A stretch of DNA of 64,000 nt from Labilithrix sp. (GTDB taxonomy: Bacteria > Myxococcota_A > Polyangia > Polyangiales > Polyangiaceae): positions 23,289 to 87,288 of the forward strand of contig JAHBWA010000023.1 of assembly GCA_019637195.1 (NCBI GenBank), in the 5' to 3' direction. This document shows, piece by piece, positions 9,431-16,808 of this stretch. The translations under genes were made by a program, and so were the position numbers. Each line of letters starts with the position of its first letter. Position 1 is the stretch's first letter. The notes under the pieces are model-generated. The model did not search any database, was not told the DNA's origin, and saw only the letters and a program-made list of their open reading frames with translations.

Positions 9431-10030
9431 ATGCCCCGCGCGCTCGCGAGGATCCTCCCCTGCATCGCCGCCCTCGTCGTCGCCACGACCGCGGGGACGG
9501 CGCGCGGTGCGGAGCAGGAGCCGGCGGTCGACGAGCGCTTCCGCGGCCTCTATGTCGGCGCCGGCTCCAGCGTCACCTCGATCGCCGGGAGCGCCGGCGT
9601 CCTGGTCGGACCGGAGCTCGGCGTCGTCGCGGGCGACTACGTCTTCGGCGTCGCGGGATACGGTCTCGCCAGCGCCGTGGAGCCCGCGTCGCTCCAAGCG
9701 TCCGGAGCAGCTGCGCACGTCCACCTCGGCTACGGGGTCGCGCAGATGGGCGCCGTCCTCTTCAAGGACGAGATCGTGCACGTCATTCCCGCGCTCACCT
9801 TCGGGGCCGGAGGAGTCAACGCGGTCCGGCGAGAGTCCTCGAGCAGCGAGGCCATCTGGCTGCTCGAGCCGAAGCTCGAGCTCGAGCTCGCGCTGCCGTC
9901 GCTCCGCGCGGTCCGCTTCGGCGCCCGGGGCTCGTACCGGTTCGTCTCGGCGTTCGAGCTCGACGGGCTCACCGCCGCAGGCCTGTCCGGCCCTGCCGCG
10001 GGGGCGTTCGTGAAGGTCGGGTTCTTCTGA
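9431..10030 (+). CDS. Putative outer-membrane beta-barrel protein, hypothetical
   Basis: The 199-residue product begins with a signal peptide (hydrophobic residues about 5-22, ending near TARGAEQ). The mature part has alternating strands with Gly/Ala-rich turns, repeated G-A-x-x-H-V-H-L-G-Y and G-A-R-G-S-Y-R-F patterns, and a terminal aromatic residue (VKVGFF). This is the look of a small outer-membrane barrel. No specific family is recognised. The start has an AGGAGA ribosome site. It is divergent from the trehalose-synthase-like gene and 37 bp before a CBS gene. Confidence 0.6.
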   Translation: MPRALARILPCIAALVVATTAGTARGAEQEPAVDERFRGLYVGAGSSVTSIAGSAGVLVGPELGVVAGDYVFGVAGYGLASAVEPASLQASGAAAHVHLGYGVAQMGAVLFKDEIVHVIPALTFGAGGVNAVRRESSSSEAIWLLEPKLELELALPSLRAVRFGARGSYRFVSAFELDGLTAAGLSGPAAGAFVKVGFF

Positions 10031-10039
10031 CGCGCGCCG

Positions 10040-10055
10040 CGGCTCGCGGATTGCA
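10040..10055 (+). promoter_or_regulatory. Sigma-54 type element before the second CBS gene
   Basis: CGGCTCGCGGATTGCA has a perfect TTGCA -12 box, GG-N10-GC, and two mismatches in the -24 box. Predicted +1 is 10066, two nucleotides before the ATG at 10068. No Shine-Dalgarno precedes this ATG. Confidence 0.45.
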
Positions 10056-10067
10056 GCCGAGCGCAGC

Positions 10068-10550
10068 ATGAAGAGCGCCGAGCGAGGGAAGACCGCGAAG
10101 CTTGGGGACATCATGACGACCCCGGTGCTCAAGCTCGCGCCGAGCGAGCCCGCGAGCGACGCGCTCGCGATGATGCGCGACGAGGGCGTGCGGCACGCGC
10201 CCGTCGTCGAGGGCAACGCGATCCTCGGCATCGTCTCGGAGCGCGATCTCGGAGGCCCGCACGGCGGGCTCACGCGAAAGAACCGCACCGTGCGCGATCT
10301 GATGCGGACGAACCCCGTGCTGGGCGCGCCCGAGATGAGCGTCACCGACGCGGTCGTGCTCCTCCGTGAGCGCCGGCTCGGCTGCCTCCCGATCGTCGAC
10401 GCCGGGCGCCTCCTCGGCATCGTGACGCGCAGCGATCTCCTCGCCTCGCTCGCCGATCTCCGCCGCGCGCGCAGCGGCGCCGAGCGCGGGGCGGCGGACG
10501 TCCCGCGCCCCCCGCTCGTCGTCTCGCCGAACCGGGACAAGTGGCCCTGA
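10068..10550 (+). CDS. CBS-pair domain protein
   Basis: The 160-residue protein has two CBS motifs: one from KLGDIMTTPVLKLAPSEP to GIVSERDLGG, the other from VRDLMRTNPVLGAPEMSV to GIVTRSDLLA. An Arg/Pro-rich tail of about 30 residues follows. CBS pairs bind adenosine nucleotides and report energy charge. The start codon follows the preceding gene's stop by 37 bp, a gap filled almost entirely by a -24/-12 element, and lacks a ribosome site. It ends convergently with a receiver gene 20 bp away. Confidence 0.87.
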   Translation: MKSAERGKTAKLGDIMTTPVLKLAPSEPASDALAMMRDEGVRHAPVVEGNAILGIVSERDLGGPHGGLTRKNRTVRDLMRTNPVLGAPEMSVTDAVVLLRERRLGCLPIVDAGRLLGIVTRSDLLASLADLRRARSGAERGAADVPRPPLVVSPNRDKWP

Positions 10551-10569
10551 GCCCGGACGGCGCGCGAGG

Positions 10570-11016
10570 TCAGACGCGACTCGGACGGCGTCCCTTCGAG
10601 AGCACGGCCTCCTCGACGGCGTCGAGGATGTCGTCGAGCTCGACCGGCTTGTGGAGGACACCGAAGGCGCCCATCGTCCGGGCGAGCACGTCGATCGACG
10701 TGTCGGGGACCGCCGTGAGGAGCAGCGTCGGCGGGCGCTTGGCGAAGCGACGCATGACGTTCAGCACGCCGAGCCCGGAGTACCCCGGCATCCTGACGTC
10801 GAGGACGACGACGTCGGGTGGCGCCGCCAGACCGTCGGCCGCCATCGCCAGGAGCTCGAGGGCCTGCGCGCCGTCGCTGACGTCCTCGACCGCGTAGCCG
10901 TGCGCGATCAGCTCGTCCTTCAGGACGGCCCGGAAGAGATCGTCGTCATCCGCGAGGAAGACGGTCGGCCGTCGGTCGACGACGCTCTCGCGCTCCTTCT
11001 CCTCCACCTGCTTCAT
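10570..11016 (-). CDS. Single-domain response regulator
   Basis: A 148-residue receiver without an output domain. It has the acidic triad (FLADDDD), a phospho-acceptor Asp in VVVLDVRMPG, a conserved Thr in LLLTAV and Lys in LHKPVE. The ATG at 11016 lies two bases after the stop of the kinase-like gene, with a GGGTGGTGA ribosome site, so the pair is cotranscribed. Such receivers act as phosphate relays or protein-protein switches. The start follows an upstream run of poor coding quality and is chosen on ribosome-site grounds. Confidence 0.85.
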   Translation of the reverse strand: MKQVEEKERESVVDRRPTVFLADDDDLFRAVLKDELIAHGYAVEDVSDGAQALELLAMAADGLAAPPDVVVLDVRMPGYSGLGVLNVMRRFAKRPPTLLLTAVPDTSIDVLARTMGAFGVLHKPVELDDILDAVEEAVLSKGRRPSRV

Positions 11017-11018
11017 CG

Positions 11019-11849
11019 TCACCACCCGCCTCGGCGCTCGCAACGCCGGCGTCGAATCGACGCGCACGCCGCAGAGACGACTTGTCTCGCCCCAGGGGCC
11101 GCCGCCCCGGCGTCACCGTCGATCGGGACGTCGAAGAGAAAGGTCATCCCGCCCTGCCGGCGTCGTTCGCAGCGGAGCTGCCCGCCGTGCGCCTCGACGA
11201 GCCCCTCGGCGATCGCGATGTCGACGCCGCGCGACGCGTCCGCGAGCCCGGCCGCTCCCCCGTGCTCGCCCGCCGGGGCGCCCAGCCTCTCGTCGTCGAC
11301 CGCGAACCACGCGCGATCTCCGCGGAGCTCGACGCGCAGCGTGACCGTTCCGCCCCGCGGCGTCGCGCGCACGGCGCTCGATCCCAGCCTGTCGAGGACC
11401 TGGACGATACGCCGGCGCGCGCAGCGGACGGTCGAGGCGCCGGTCACGGAGGCCACGATGCAGACACCTCGCTCGGCCGCGATCGGCTGGATGAGCGCGA
11501 CGACCTCGTCGACGATGCTGGCGACGCGCTCACACGCGAGGTCGAGCCCGAGCGCTCCCGCCTCGAGTCGCCCGACGTCGTTCAGATCGTCGACGACGCG
11601 CTCGATTCTCTTCGCGGCGCGCTGGATGAAGCCCAGCTTGCGGCGCTGATCGTCCCGCAGAGCTTCGTCGCGCGCGAGCGACGAAGCCGCCATCGTCACC
11701 GCGGCGAGCTGGGCCCGAACGTCATGGGCGACCGCGGACAAGAGCGCCGACCAGAGCGAGCGCTCGCGGCGCGCCTCGGCCTCGAGCCGCGCGCACCGCA
11801 CGCGGGAGGACGTCGCTTCGCGGACGGGACGCACCTGCCTGGACCTCAT
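11019..11849 (-). CDS. Histidine kinase-like protein with a degenerate ATP-binding domain
   Basis: The 276-residue protein has no sensor domain. A HisKA-type helix contains His in VAHDVRAQLAAV and is followed by a coiled region and an HATPase-like fold. The usual N-box asparagine is replaced (RLGSSAVRATPRGG), and the D-x-G-x-G box reads DDERLGAP, so catalytic ATP binding is doubtful. A G2-like segment and a C-terminal HGGQL region remain. It may act as a phosphotransfer or scaffold protein for the receiver immediately downstream. The start at 11849 keeps it clear of the divergent acyltransferase gene and follows a GGAGGGGAC ribosome site. Confidence 0.72.
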   Translation of the reverse strand: MRSRQVRPVREATSSRVRCARLEAEARRERSLWSALLSAVAHDVRAQLAAVTMAASSLARDEALRDDQRRKLGFIQRAAKRIERVVDDLNDVGRLEAGALGLDLACERVASIVDEVVALIQPIAAERGVCIVASVTGASTVRCARRRIVQVLDRLGSSAVRATPRGGTVTLRVELRGDRAWFAVDDERLGAPAGEHGGAAGLADASRGVDIAIAEGLVEAHGGQLRCERRRQGGMTFLFDVPIDGDAGAAAPGARQVVSAACASIRRRRCERRGGW

Positions 11850-11870
11850 CGAGCCGTCGATGTCCCCTCC

Positions 11871-11886
11871 AGCAATCCACCGGCCA
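11871..11886 (-). promoter_or_regulatory. Sigma-54 type element of the kinase-like/receiver unit
   Basis: The minus strand reads TGGCCGGTGGATTGCT. TGGC and TTGCT are perfect, the spacing is GG-N10-GC, and two bases of the -24 box differ. Predicted +1 is 11860, 11 nt before the ATG at 11849. It is back-to-back with the element at 11910 for the divergent acyltransferase. Confidence 0.45.
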
Positions 11887-11909
11887 GGGGCGCCGAGCTG
11901 CGATCGCGG

Positions 11910-11925
11910 CGGCACGCGTCGTGCC
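11910..11925 (+). promoter_or_regulatory. Sigma-54 type element of the wax ester synthase gene
   Basis: CGGCACGCGTCGTGCC keeps GGCACG and TGC with GG-N10-GC, with three mismatches overall. Predicted +1 is 11936, two nucleotides before the ATG at 11938. No ribosome site is seen in front of that ATG. Confidence 0.4.
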
Positions 11926-11937
11926 CGTCCCGACACC

Positions 11938-13224
11938 ATGATCGCTCCCGACGGGATACCGCTCGCGGCCGCGGACGCGGCTCGACTCCATATGAGCGCG
12001 AGGGAGAACCCGATGCACATCACGGCCCTTTTGTCGCTCGACCGCGCGATCGCGCGCGAGGTGCTCGAGGCGCGCCTCGATTCGCGGTTGGCGCGGCACG
12101 CGCGCTTCCGCCAGCGCGTGGTCGAGGCGCGGCTGGGGCTCGGCATGCCACGCTGGCGCTTCGACCCGACGTTCGACGTCAGGCACCACGTGCATCGTAT
12201 CGACGCAGCGCTGGTCCCGAGCTCGCGCTCGCTCGAAGAGCTGACGAGCGACGTGGCGAGCATACCGCTCACGCTCCGGCACCCGCTCTGGCGCGCTCAC
12301 CTCATCGACGGCGCGGAGCCGGCGCTCGTCTTGACGATCCACCACGCGCTCGCGGACGGCGCCGCGCTGCTCGCGCTGCTCGATGAGCTCGTGGACGACG
12401 GGCACGGAGAGCAGCGCGAGCCGCCGGCCGCGCCGAGGACGCCCCCGTCGCGCGCACGACGGATCGCGGCGGGGGCGGTCGCGGCGAGCCGGCTCGCGCT
12501 CGCGCGACCGGACCCGGCGACCCCGCTCCGCGGGCGCCTCGGGCCCGAGAAGCGCCTCGCGTTCTCCGCGCCGCTCCCGCTCGACGAGCTCCGCGCGCTG
12601 GCGCACGCGCTCGACACGACGGTGACCGGCGTCCTCCTCGCCGCCGTCGCCGGCGCGTGCCGGACCGAGGCCGCCGCGAGCGGACGCGACGAGCGGCTCG
12701 TGATCCACGCGCTCATGCCGGTCGACGCGCGCCGCGGCCCTGCCGGCGCGCTCGGCAATCGCTACGGGTCAGCGCTCGTCCCGCTGCCCATCGGCGCCGG
12801 CGACCTCGACGCGCGCGTCCACCGCGTCCGCGAGGCGGCGCGCGCGCTGCGCTCCAGCGACGCCGGGGCGGAGGCGGCCCGCCTCGCGGAGGCCGCCGGG
12901 GCGCTCTCCGGCTTCGTCGAGCGGCTCGGCGTCAGCCTGTTCTCGCGGAGGGCCAGCGTCACCGTGTCGAGCGTCCGCGGACCTCTGCGCGAGGTCCGCC
13001 TCTGCGGCGCCGCCGTGCGCGACGTCGTGGTGTGGGCGCCTGCGGCCGGGAGCATCGCGGTCAGCGTGACGCTCATGAGCTACGCCGGACGCGCGCGCAT
13101 CGGTGTGGCGGTCGACGCCCAGACGATCGGGAGCGCGCGCCGGCTCGTCGACGAGCTCGAGCGCGAGCTCGCGCAGATCCGCGCTTTCGCTTCGGCGACG
13201 GCTGCGTACACTGCGATGCGGTGA
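11938..13224 (+). CDS. Wax ester synthase / diacylglycerol acyltransferase (WS/DGAT)
   Basis: The 428-residue protein has the WS/DGAT start pattern PLAAADAARLHM...NPMHI and the catalytic HHxxxDG motif at residues 135-141 (HHALADG). A C-terminal region contains NRYGSALVPLPIG and SSVRGP segments. The enzyme transfers acyl-CoA to alcohols or diacylglycerol, making storage lipid at the membrane or lipid-body surface. Start at MIAPDGIPLAAAD agrees with the family. The stop overlaps the GTG of the hydrolase downstream by 4 bp. Its relative Tgs1 belongs to the mycobacterial DosR regulon, which fits this neighbourhood. Confidence 0.92.
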   Translation: MIAPDGIPLAAADAARLHMSARENPMHITALLSLDRAIAREVLEARLDSRLARHARFRQRVVEARLGLGMPRWRFDPTFDVRHHVHRIDAALVPSSRSLEELTSDVASIPLTLRHPLWRAHLIDGAEPALVLTIHHALADGAALLALLDELVDDGHGEQREPPAAPRTPPSRARRIAAGAVAASRLALARPDPATPLRGRLGPEKRLAFSAPLPLDELRALAHALDTTVTGVLLAAVAGACRTEAAASGRDERLVIHALMPVDARRGPAGALGNRYGSALVPLPIGAGDLDARVHRVREAARALRSSDAGAEAARLAEAAGALSGFVERLGVSLFSRRASVTVSSVRGPLREVRLCGAAVRDVVVWAPAAGSIAVSVTLMSYAGRARIGVAVDAQTIGSARRLVDELERELAQIRAFASATAAYTAMR

Positions 13225-14081
13225 AGCCGGTACTCCTCCCCCTCGCCGAGCGCCTCGGCCGTGAAGCCCTCCGCCGCCGCGGGATCTCGAGCAGCCTCGT
13301 CGACACGACGCTCGGCCCGATCCACACGTACGACGCGCCCGGACGAGGGAACCTGCCCGCCACCGTCGTCCTCCACGGCCTCGGCTCGGCGGCGACACCG
13401 TTCGGTCAGGTCCTCGCGCACCTGCACCGTCACGTGCGGCGGATCGTAGCGCCCGACTACCCGGGGCACGGCTTCAGCGACGGCGCCCGCGAGAAGCTCA
13501 CCCCCGGGAAGCTCTTCGAGTCCGTGTCGACGGCGCTCGACGCGACGCTGACGGAGCCGGCGGTCGTCGTCGGCAACTCGCTCGGTGGCGCCCTCGCGCT
13601 CCGCTACGCGCTCGCGCGGCCGGCGCAGGTCCGCGCCCTGGTGCTCGTCTCGCCCGCCGGCGCGCGGTCCTCGGACGAGGAGTGGGCCGCGATCCGCACG
13701 GCGTTCGCCGTCACCTCGCGCGCGCAGGCGCGGACGTTCCTCGAGCGCCTCTACCACCGGCCGCCGTGGTTCTTGCCGCTGCTCCTCCACGAGTTCCCGG
13801 AGACGCTCGGGCGGCGCGCCGTCCGCGAGCTGCTCGAGAGCGCGAGCAACGACGACGCGCCGACCCCCGACGAGCTCGCGGCGCTGAAGATGCCGATCCT
13901 GTTCGTCTGGGGGCGCTCCGAGCGCCTCCTGCCGAGCACCCACCTAGACTACTTCTCGCGCCACCTGCCGAAGCACGCGGTGATCGAGCAGCCCGAGGGC
14001 TTCGGTCACTGCCCGCACTTCGACGCGCCGCTCGTCCTCGCCCGACGCATCGTCTCCTTCGCGCGCACGCTCGCCGGGTAG
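13221..14081 (+). CDS. Alpha/beta hydrolase
   Basis: The 286-residue protein has an alpha/beta hydrolase fold: oxyanion strand VVLHGLGSAA, nucleophile elbow GNSLGGA (Ser), acid region near FVWGRSERLLP and catalytic His in EGFGHCPHFD. The GTG start overlaps the acyltransferase stop (GTGA), a sign of translational coupling. By position it could hydrolyse esters or acylglycerols made by the upstream WS/DGAT, or supply acyl groups; the substrate cannot be read from sequence. Confidence 0.88.
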   Translation: MKPVLLPLAERLGREALRRRGISSSLVDTTLGPIHTYDAPGRGNLPATVVLHGLGSAATPFGQVLAHLHRHVRRIVAPDYPGHGFSDGAREKLTPGKLFESVSTALDATLTEPAVVVGNSLGGALALRYALARPAQVRALVLVSPAGARSSDEEWAAIRTAFAVTSRAQARTFLERLYHRPPWFLPLLLHEFPETLGRRAVRELLESASNDDAPTPDELAALKMPILFVWGRSERLLPSTHLDYFSRHLPKHAVIEQPEGFGHCPHFDAPLVLARRIVSFARTLAG

Positions 14082-14111
14082 CGTCCTCGCTCGCAAACGC
14101 TTCGCCGCGAC

Positions 14112-14124
14112 GCAAGACCTGCGC
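14112..14124 (+). promoter_or_regulatory. Candidate activator site upstream of the cbb3 cluster
   Basis: GCAAGACCTGCGC matches the recurrent GCARRAC-N-TGCGC pattern. It lies in the 139-bp gap between the hydrolase and ccoI, 67-79 bp upstream of the -24 box at 14191. Confidence 0.45.
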
Positions 14125-14189
14125 GCCGGCGAGCGCCGGTCCACGCCGTCCACGCGCCGCGCGCTGCAGCGAACGCGCGATCTCGCGCG

Positions 14190-14205
14190 TGGAACGGCGC
14201 TTGCG
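14190..14205 (+). promoter_or_regulatory. Sigma-54 type element of the cbb3 oxidase cluster
   Basis: TGGAACGGCGCTTGCG has a TTGC -12 box, GG-N10-GC, and two mismatches to consensus. Predicted +1 is 14216, five nucleotides before the ATG at 14221. No FNR/Anr-like box was noticed here, and there is no Shine-Dalgarno before the ATG. Confidence 0.5.
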
Positions 14206-14220
14206 AAGCGCCACCGCGGG

Positions 14221-16662
14221 ATGACCGCTCCAGCACGCGCCGCCGCGACGTCGATCTCCACGTGCCTGCATTGCGGCACGCCGCTCTCTGCCTCCGACGT
14301 CGACGGCTTCTGCTGCATCGGGTGCGCGGAGGTCCATCGCCTCGTGGCGGAGGCCGGGCTCGGTCGCTTCTACGATCTCGGCGGCGGCGACGGCCACCCC
14401 GTGGTGCGCTCGGAGTCGGATCGCAAGTGGCTCGAGCCGCTCGTCGCTCGCCTCGAGGCGAACGACGGTCTCGAGACGATCGCCCTCGACGTCCAGGGCG
14501 TGCACTGCGCCGCCTGCGTCTGGTTGATCGAGCGTCTGTTCGCGCGGAGCCCCGGCGCCGGCCGGGTGATCGTGAACCCCGCGGTCGGCACGGTCGAGCT
14601 CACCGTCGCGCGCTCGTTCCCGCTCGCGCGCTTCGTCGAAGACGTCGAGGCCTTCGGCTATCGCCTCGGCCCGCCGCTCAAGGAGGCGGCGACGCGTCCG
14701 AGCGACCTCGTCTGGCGCATGGGCGTCTGCATCGCGATCGCGATGAACACGATGATCTTCGGGTTCGCGATCTACTGCGGACTGTCGAGCGGGCCGGTCT
14801 ACCGCCTCTTCCACGCGCTCGACTTCGGGCTCTCGCTCGTCAGCGTGCTCGTCGGTGGGACCGTCTTCTTCCGGTCCGCTTGGCTCGCGCTCCGGCGACG
14901 CGTGCTCCACCTCGACCTGCCGATCGCCCTCGGCATCGCGCTGGTCTTCGCGAGCTCCGCCTACACCTACGCGACGCGCGGGGGCACGACCTCCTACTTC
15001 GACACGCTCAACGTATTCATCGCGCTCATGCTCGTGGGGCGCTTCCTCCAGGAGCGCGTGCTCGCCAAGAACCGCGCGCTGCTCCTCGCCGCCGACGGCG
15101 CCGAGGGCCTCTACACGCGGCGGGTCGCGAAGGACGGCGCCGTCGCGCTCGTCCGCTGCACCGAGCTCTCCCTCGGCGACGTCGTGCTCGCCGGGCGCGG
15201 CGACGTGGTCCCGACGGACGCGACGCTCGAGGAGACCGAGCCCGCGCTCTTCTCGCTCGACTGGATCTCCGGCGAGAGCGCGCCGCGCACCTTCGCGCCC
15301 GGCTCGGTCGTCCCGGCCGGCGCCTTCTCGCAGGGTCCGCGCGCGGTGCGCCTCCGCGCGCTCGCCGACTTCGACGGCAGCGCGCTCGTCCGGCTCCTCC
15401 GGACTTCGAACCGACGCGACGACGACTCCGCGCGCGCGACGTCCTGGCACACGCGGCTGACCGCGTTCTACGTCGCGGGCGTCCTCGCGACGGCGGCGCT
15501 CGCCTTCGGCGGCTGGCTCGCCGGCACCGGCGACGTCCCGCGCACGCTCGACGTCGTCGCGGCCGTGCTCATCGTGACCTGCCCATGCGCGTTCGGCATC
15601 GCGACGCCGCTCGCCTACGAGCTGGCCCAGGCCGGCCTCCGTCGTGTCGGCCTCTTCGTCCGCACGCCCGGCTTCCTCGACCGCGCCGCCGAGATCAGTC
15701 GCGTTGTCTTCGACAAGACGGGCACGCTCACGACCGGCAAGCTCGTCGTCGAGAACCCGCGCGCGCTCGACGCGCTCGAGCCTGCCGACTACGCGCGCCT
15801 CTTCGCCCTCGCGGTCCGGAGCTCGCACCCGAAGAGCCAGGCGATCTGCCGCGCCATCGACGCGCGCGGCGCGCCGGCGTTCGCCGACGCCGACGTCCGC
15901 GAGCTCACCGGCAAGGGGCTCGAGCTACGCGAGGGCGAGCGCCTCTTCCGGCTGGGGGCGAGCGCCTGGGCCGTCGCGCCCGCGACGACGCCGGCGCTCG
16001 ACCAGGTCCGATCGCCGAACGTCCTCTTCACCCGCGACGGCGAGGTGCTCACGTCGTTCGTCGTCGGCGAGGAGCTCCGCGCCGACGCCGCCGTCGAGAT
16101 CCGCGCGCTCCAGCGCGCCGGCTACGAGACGTTCATCCTCTCGGGCGACCGGCCGGAGGCCACGACCGCGATGGCGCGCGCGGCGGGCATCGCCGAGGAG
16201 AACGCGTTCGGCGGTCGGAGCCCCGAGGGCAAGGCCGCGTGGCTCGCCGAGCGCCGAGACCGAAAGACGCTCTTCGTCGGCGACGGGATCAACGACAGCC
16301 TCGTCGCCGACGAGGCCCACTGCGCCGGCACGCCCGCCATCGACCGACCGTTCATGGCGTCGCGCTGCGACTTCTACTTCGTCGCGCCCGGCCTCGGCCC
16401 GATCCGCGAGGCGCTCGCCACGTCGCACCTCCTCGCGCGCGTCGTGCGCCGGAACCTGCTCGTCGCGCTCTTCTACAACGCGATCACCGTATCGCTCGCG
16501 CTCGCCGGCCACATGACGCCGCTGCTCTGCGCGGTGCTGATGCCGGTGAGCTCGCTCTCGACGGTGCTCGCGACCACCGCGCAGCTCTCGCTCGCCCGCT
16601 CGCGGCGAGAGCGCGGTGGCGAAGCGGGCCCAGGCAGCCGGAGGTCCCCGTGGAGATCCTGA
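14221..16662 (+). CDS. ccoI: Cu+-exporting P1B-type ATPase for cbb3 oxidase assembly
   Basis: The 813-residue protein starts with a Cys-rich metal-binding segment (CLHC at 15-18 and CCIGC). A heavy-metal-associated domain follows with CAAC at 96-99, then membrane helices with the transport CPC motif at 454-456, the phosphorylation motif DKTGT from Asp498, and GDGIND near residue 687. It belongs to the CcoI/FixI branch, which supplies copper to the binuclear centre of the cbb3 oxidase from the inner membrane. It is the first gene of the oxidase cluster, an unusual but not unique order, and overlaps ccoS by 13 bp. Confidence 0.93.
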   Translation: MTAPARAAATSISTCLHCGTPLSASDVDGFCCIGCAEVHRLVAEAGLGRFYDLGGGDGHPVVRSESDRKWLEPLVARLEANDGLETIALDVQGVHCAACVWLIERLFARSPGAGRVIVNPAVGTVELTVARSFPLARFVEDVEAFGYRLGPPLKEAATRPSDLVWRMGVCIAIAMNTMIFGFAIYCGLSSGPVYRLFHALDFGLSLVSVLVGGTVFFRSAWLALRRRVLHLDLPIALGIALVFASSAYTYATRGGTTSYFDTLNVFIALMLVGRFLQERVLAKNRALLLAADGAEGLYTRRVAKDGAVALVRCTELSLGDVVLAGRGDVVPTDATLEETEPALFSLDWISGESAPRTFAPGSVVPAGAFSQGPRAVRLRALADFDGSALVRLLRTSNRRDDDSARATSWHTRLTAFYVAGVLATAALAFGGWLAGTGDVPRTLDVVAAVLIVTCPCAFGIATPLAYELAQAGLRRVGLFVRTPGFLDRAAEISRVVFDKTGTLTTGKLVVENPRALDALEPADYARLFALAVRSSHPKSQAICRAIDARGAPAFADADVRELTGKGLELREGERLFRLGASAWAVAPATTPALDQVRSPNVLFTRDGEVLTSFVVGEELRADAAVEIRALQRAGYETFILSGDRPEATTAMARAAGIAEENAFGGRSPEGKAAWLAERRDRKTLFVGDGINDSLVADEAHCAGTPAIDRPFMASRCDFYFVAPGLGPIREALATSHLLARVVRRNLLVALFYNAITVSLALAGHMTPLLCAVLMPVSSLSTVLATTAQLSLARSRRERGGEAGPGSRRSPWRS

Positions 16663-16808
16663 TCATGCAGGTGTTCGTGAGCCTGCTCCTCGTCGTCGGC
16701 TCCGTCCTCTTGTTCCTGTTCACCGCGCGCCAGCGTGACTTCGAGCACGCCGACCGCCTCGCGCTCTTGCCGATCGATTCCGAAGAAGAAAGCAGCGAAG
16801 AGAAATGA
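16650..16808 (+). CDS. ccoS: cbb3 oxidase assembly protein CcoS
   Basis: The 52-residue protein has one N-terminal membrane helix (about residues 5-23) and a charged tail with an acidic end. It begins V-E-I-L, matching the MEIL start of known CcoS proteins, so the GTG at 16650 is preferred to the ATG at 16665. GGAGG lies just upstream of the GTG. CcoS is needed for insertion of haem and copper into the catalytic subunit. It overlaps ccoI by 13 bp and ccoNO by 4 bp. Confidence 0.85.
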   Translation: MEILIMQVFVSLLLVVGSVLLFLFTARQRDFEHADRLALLPIDSEEESSEEK

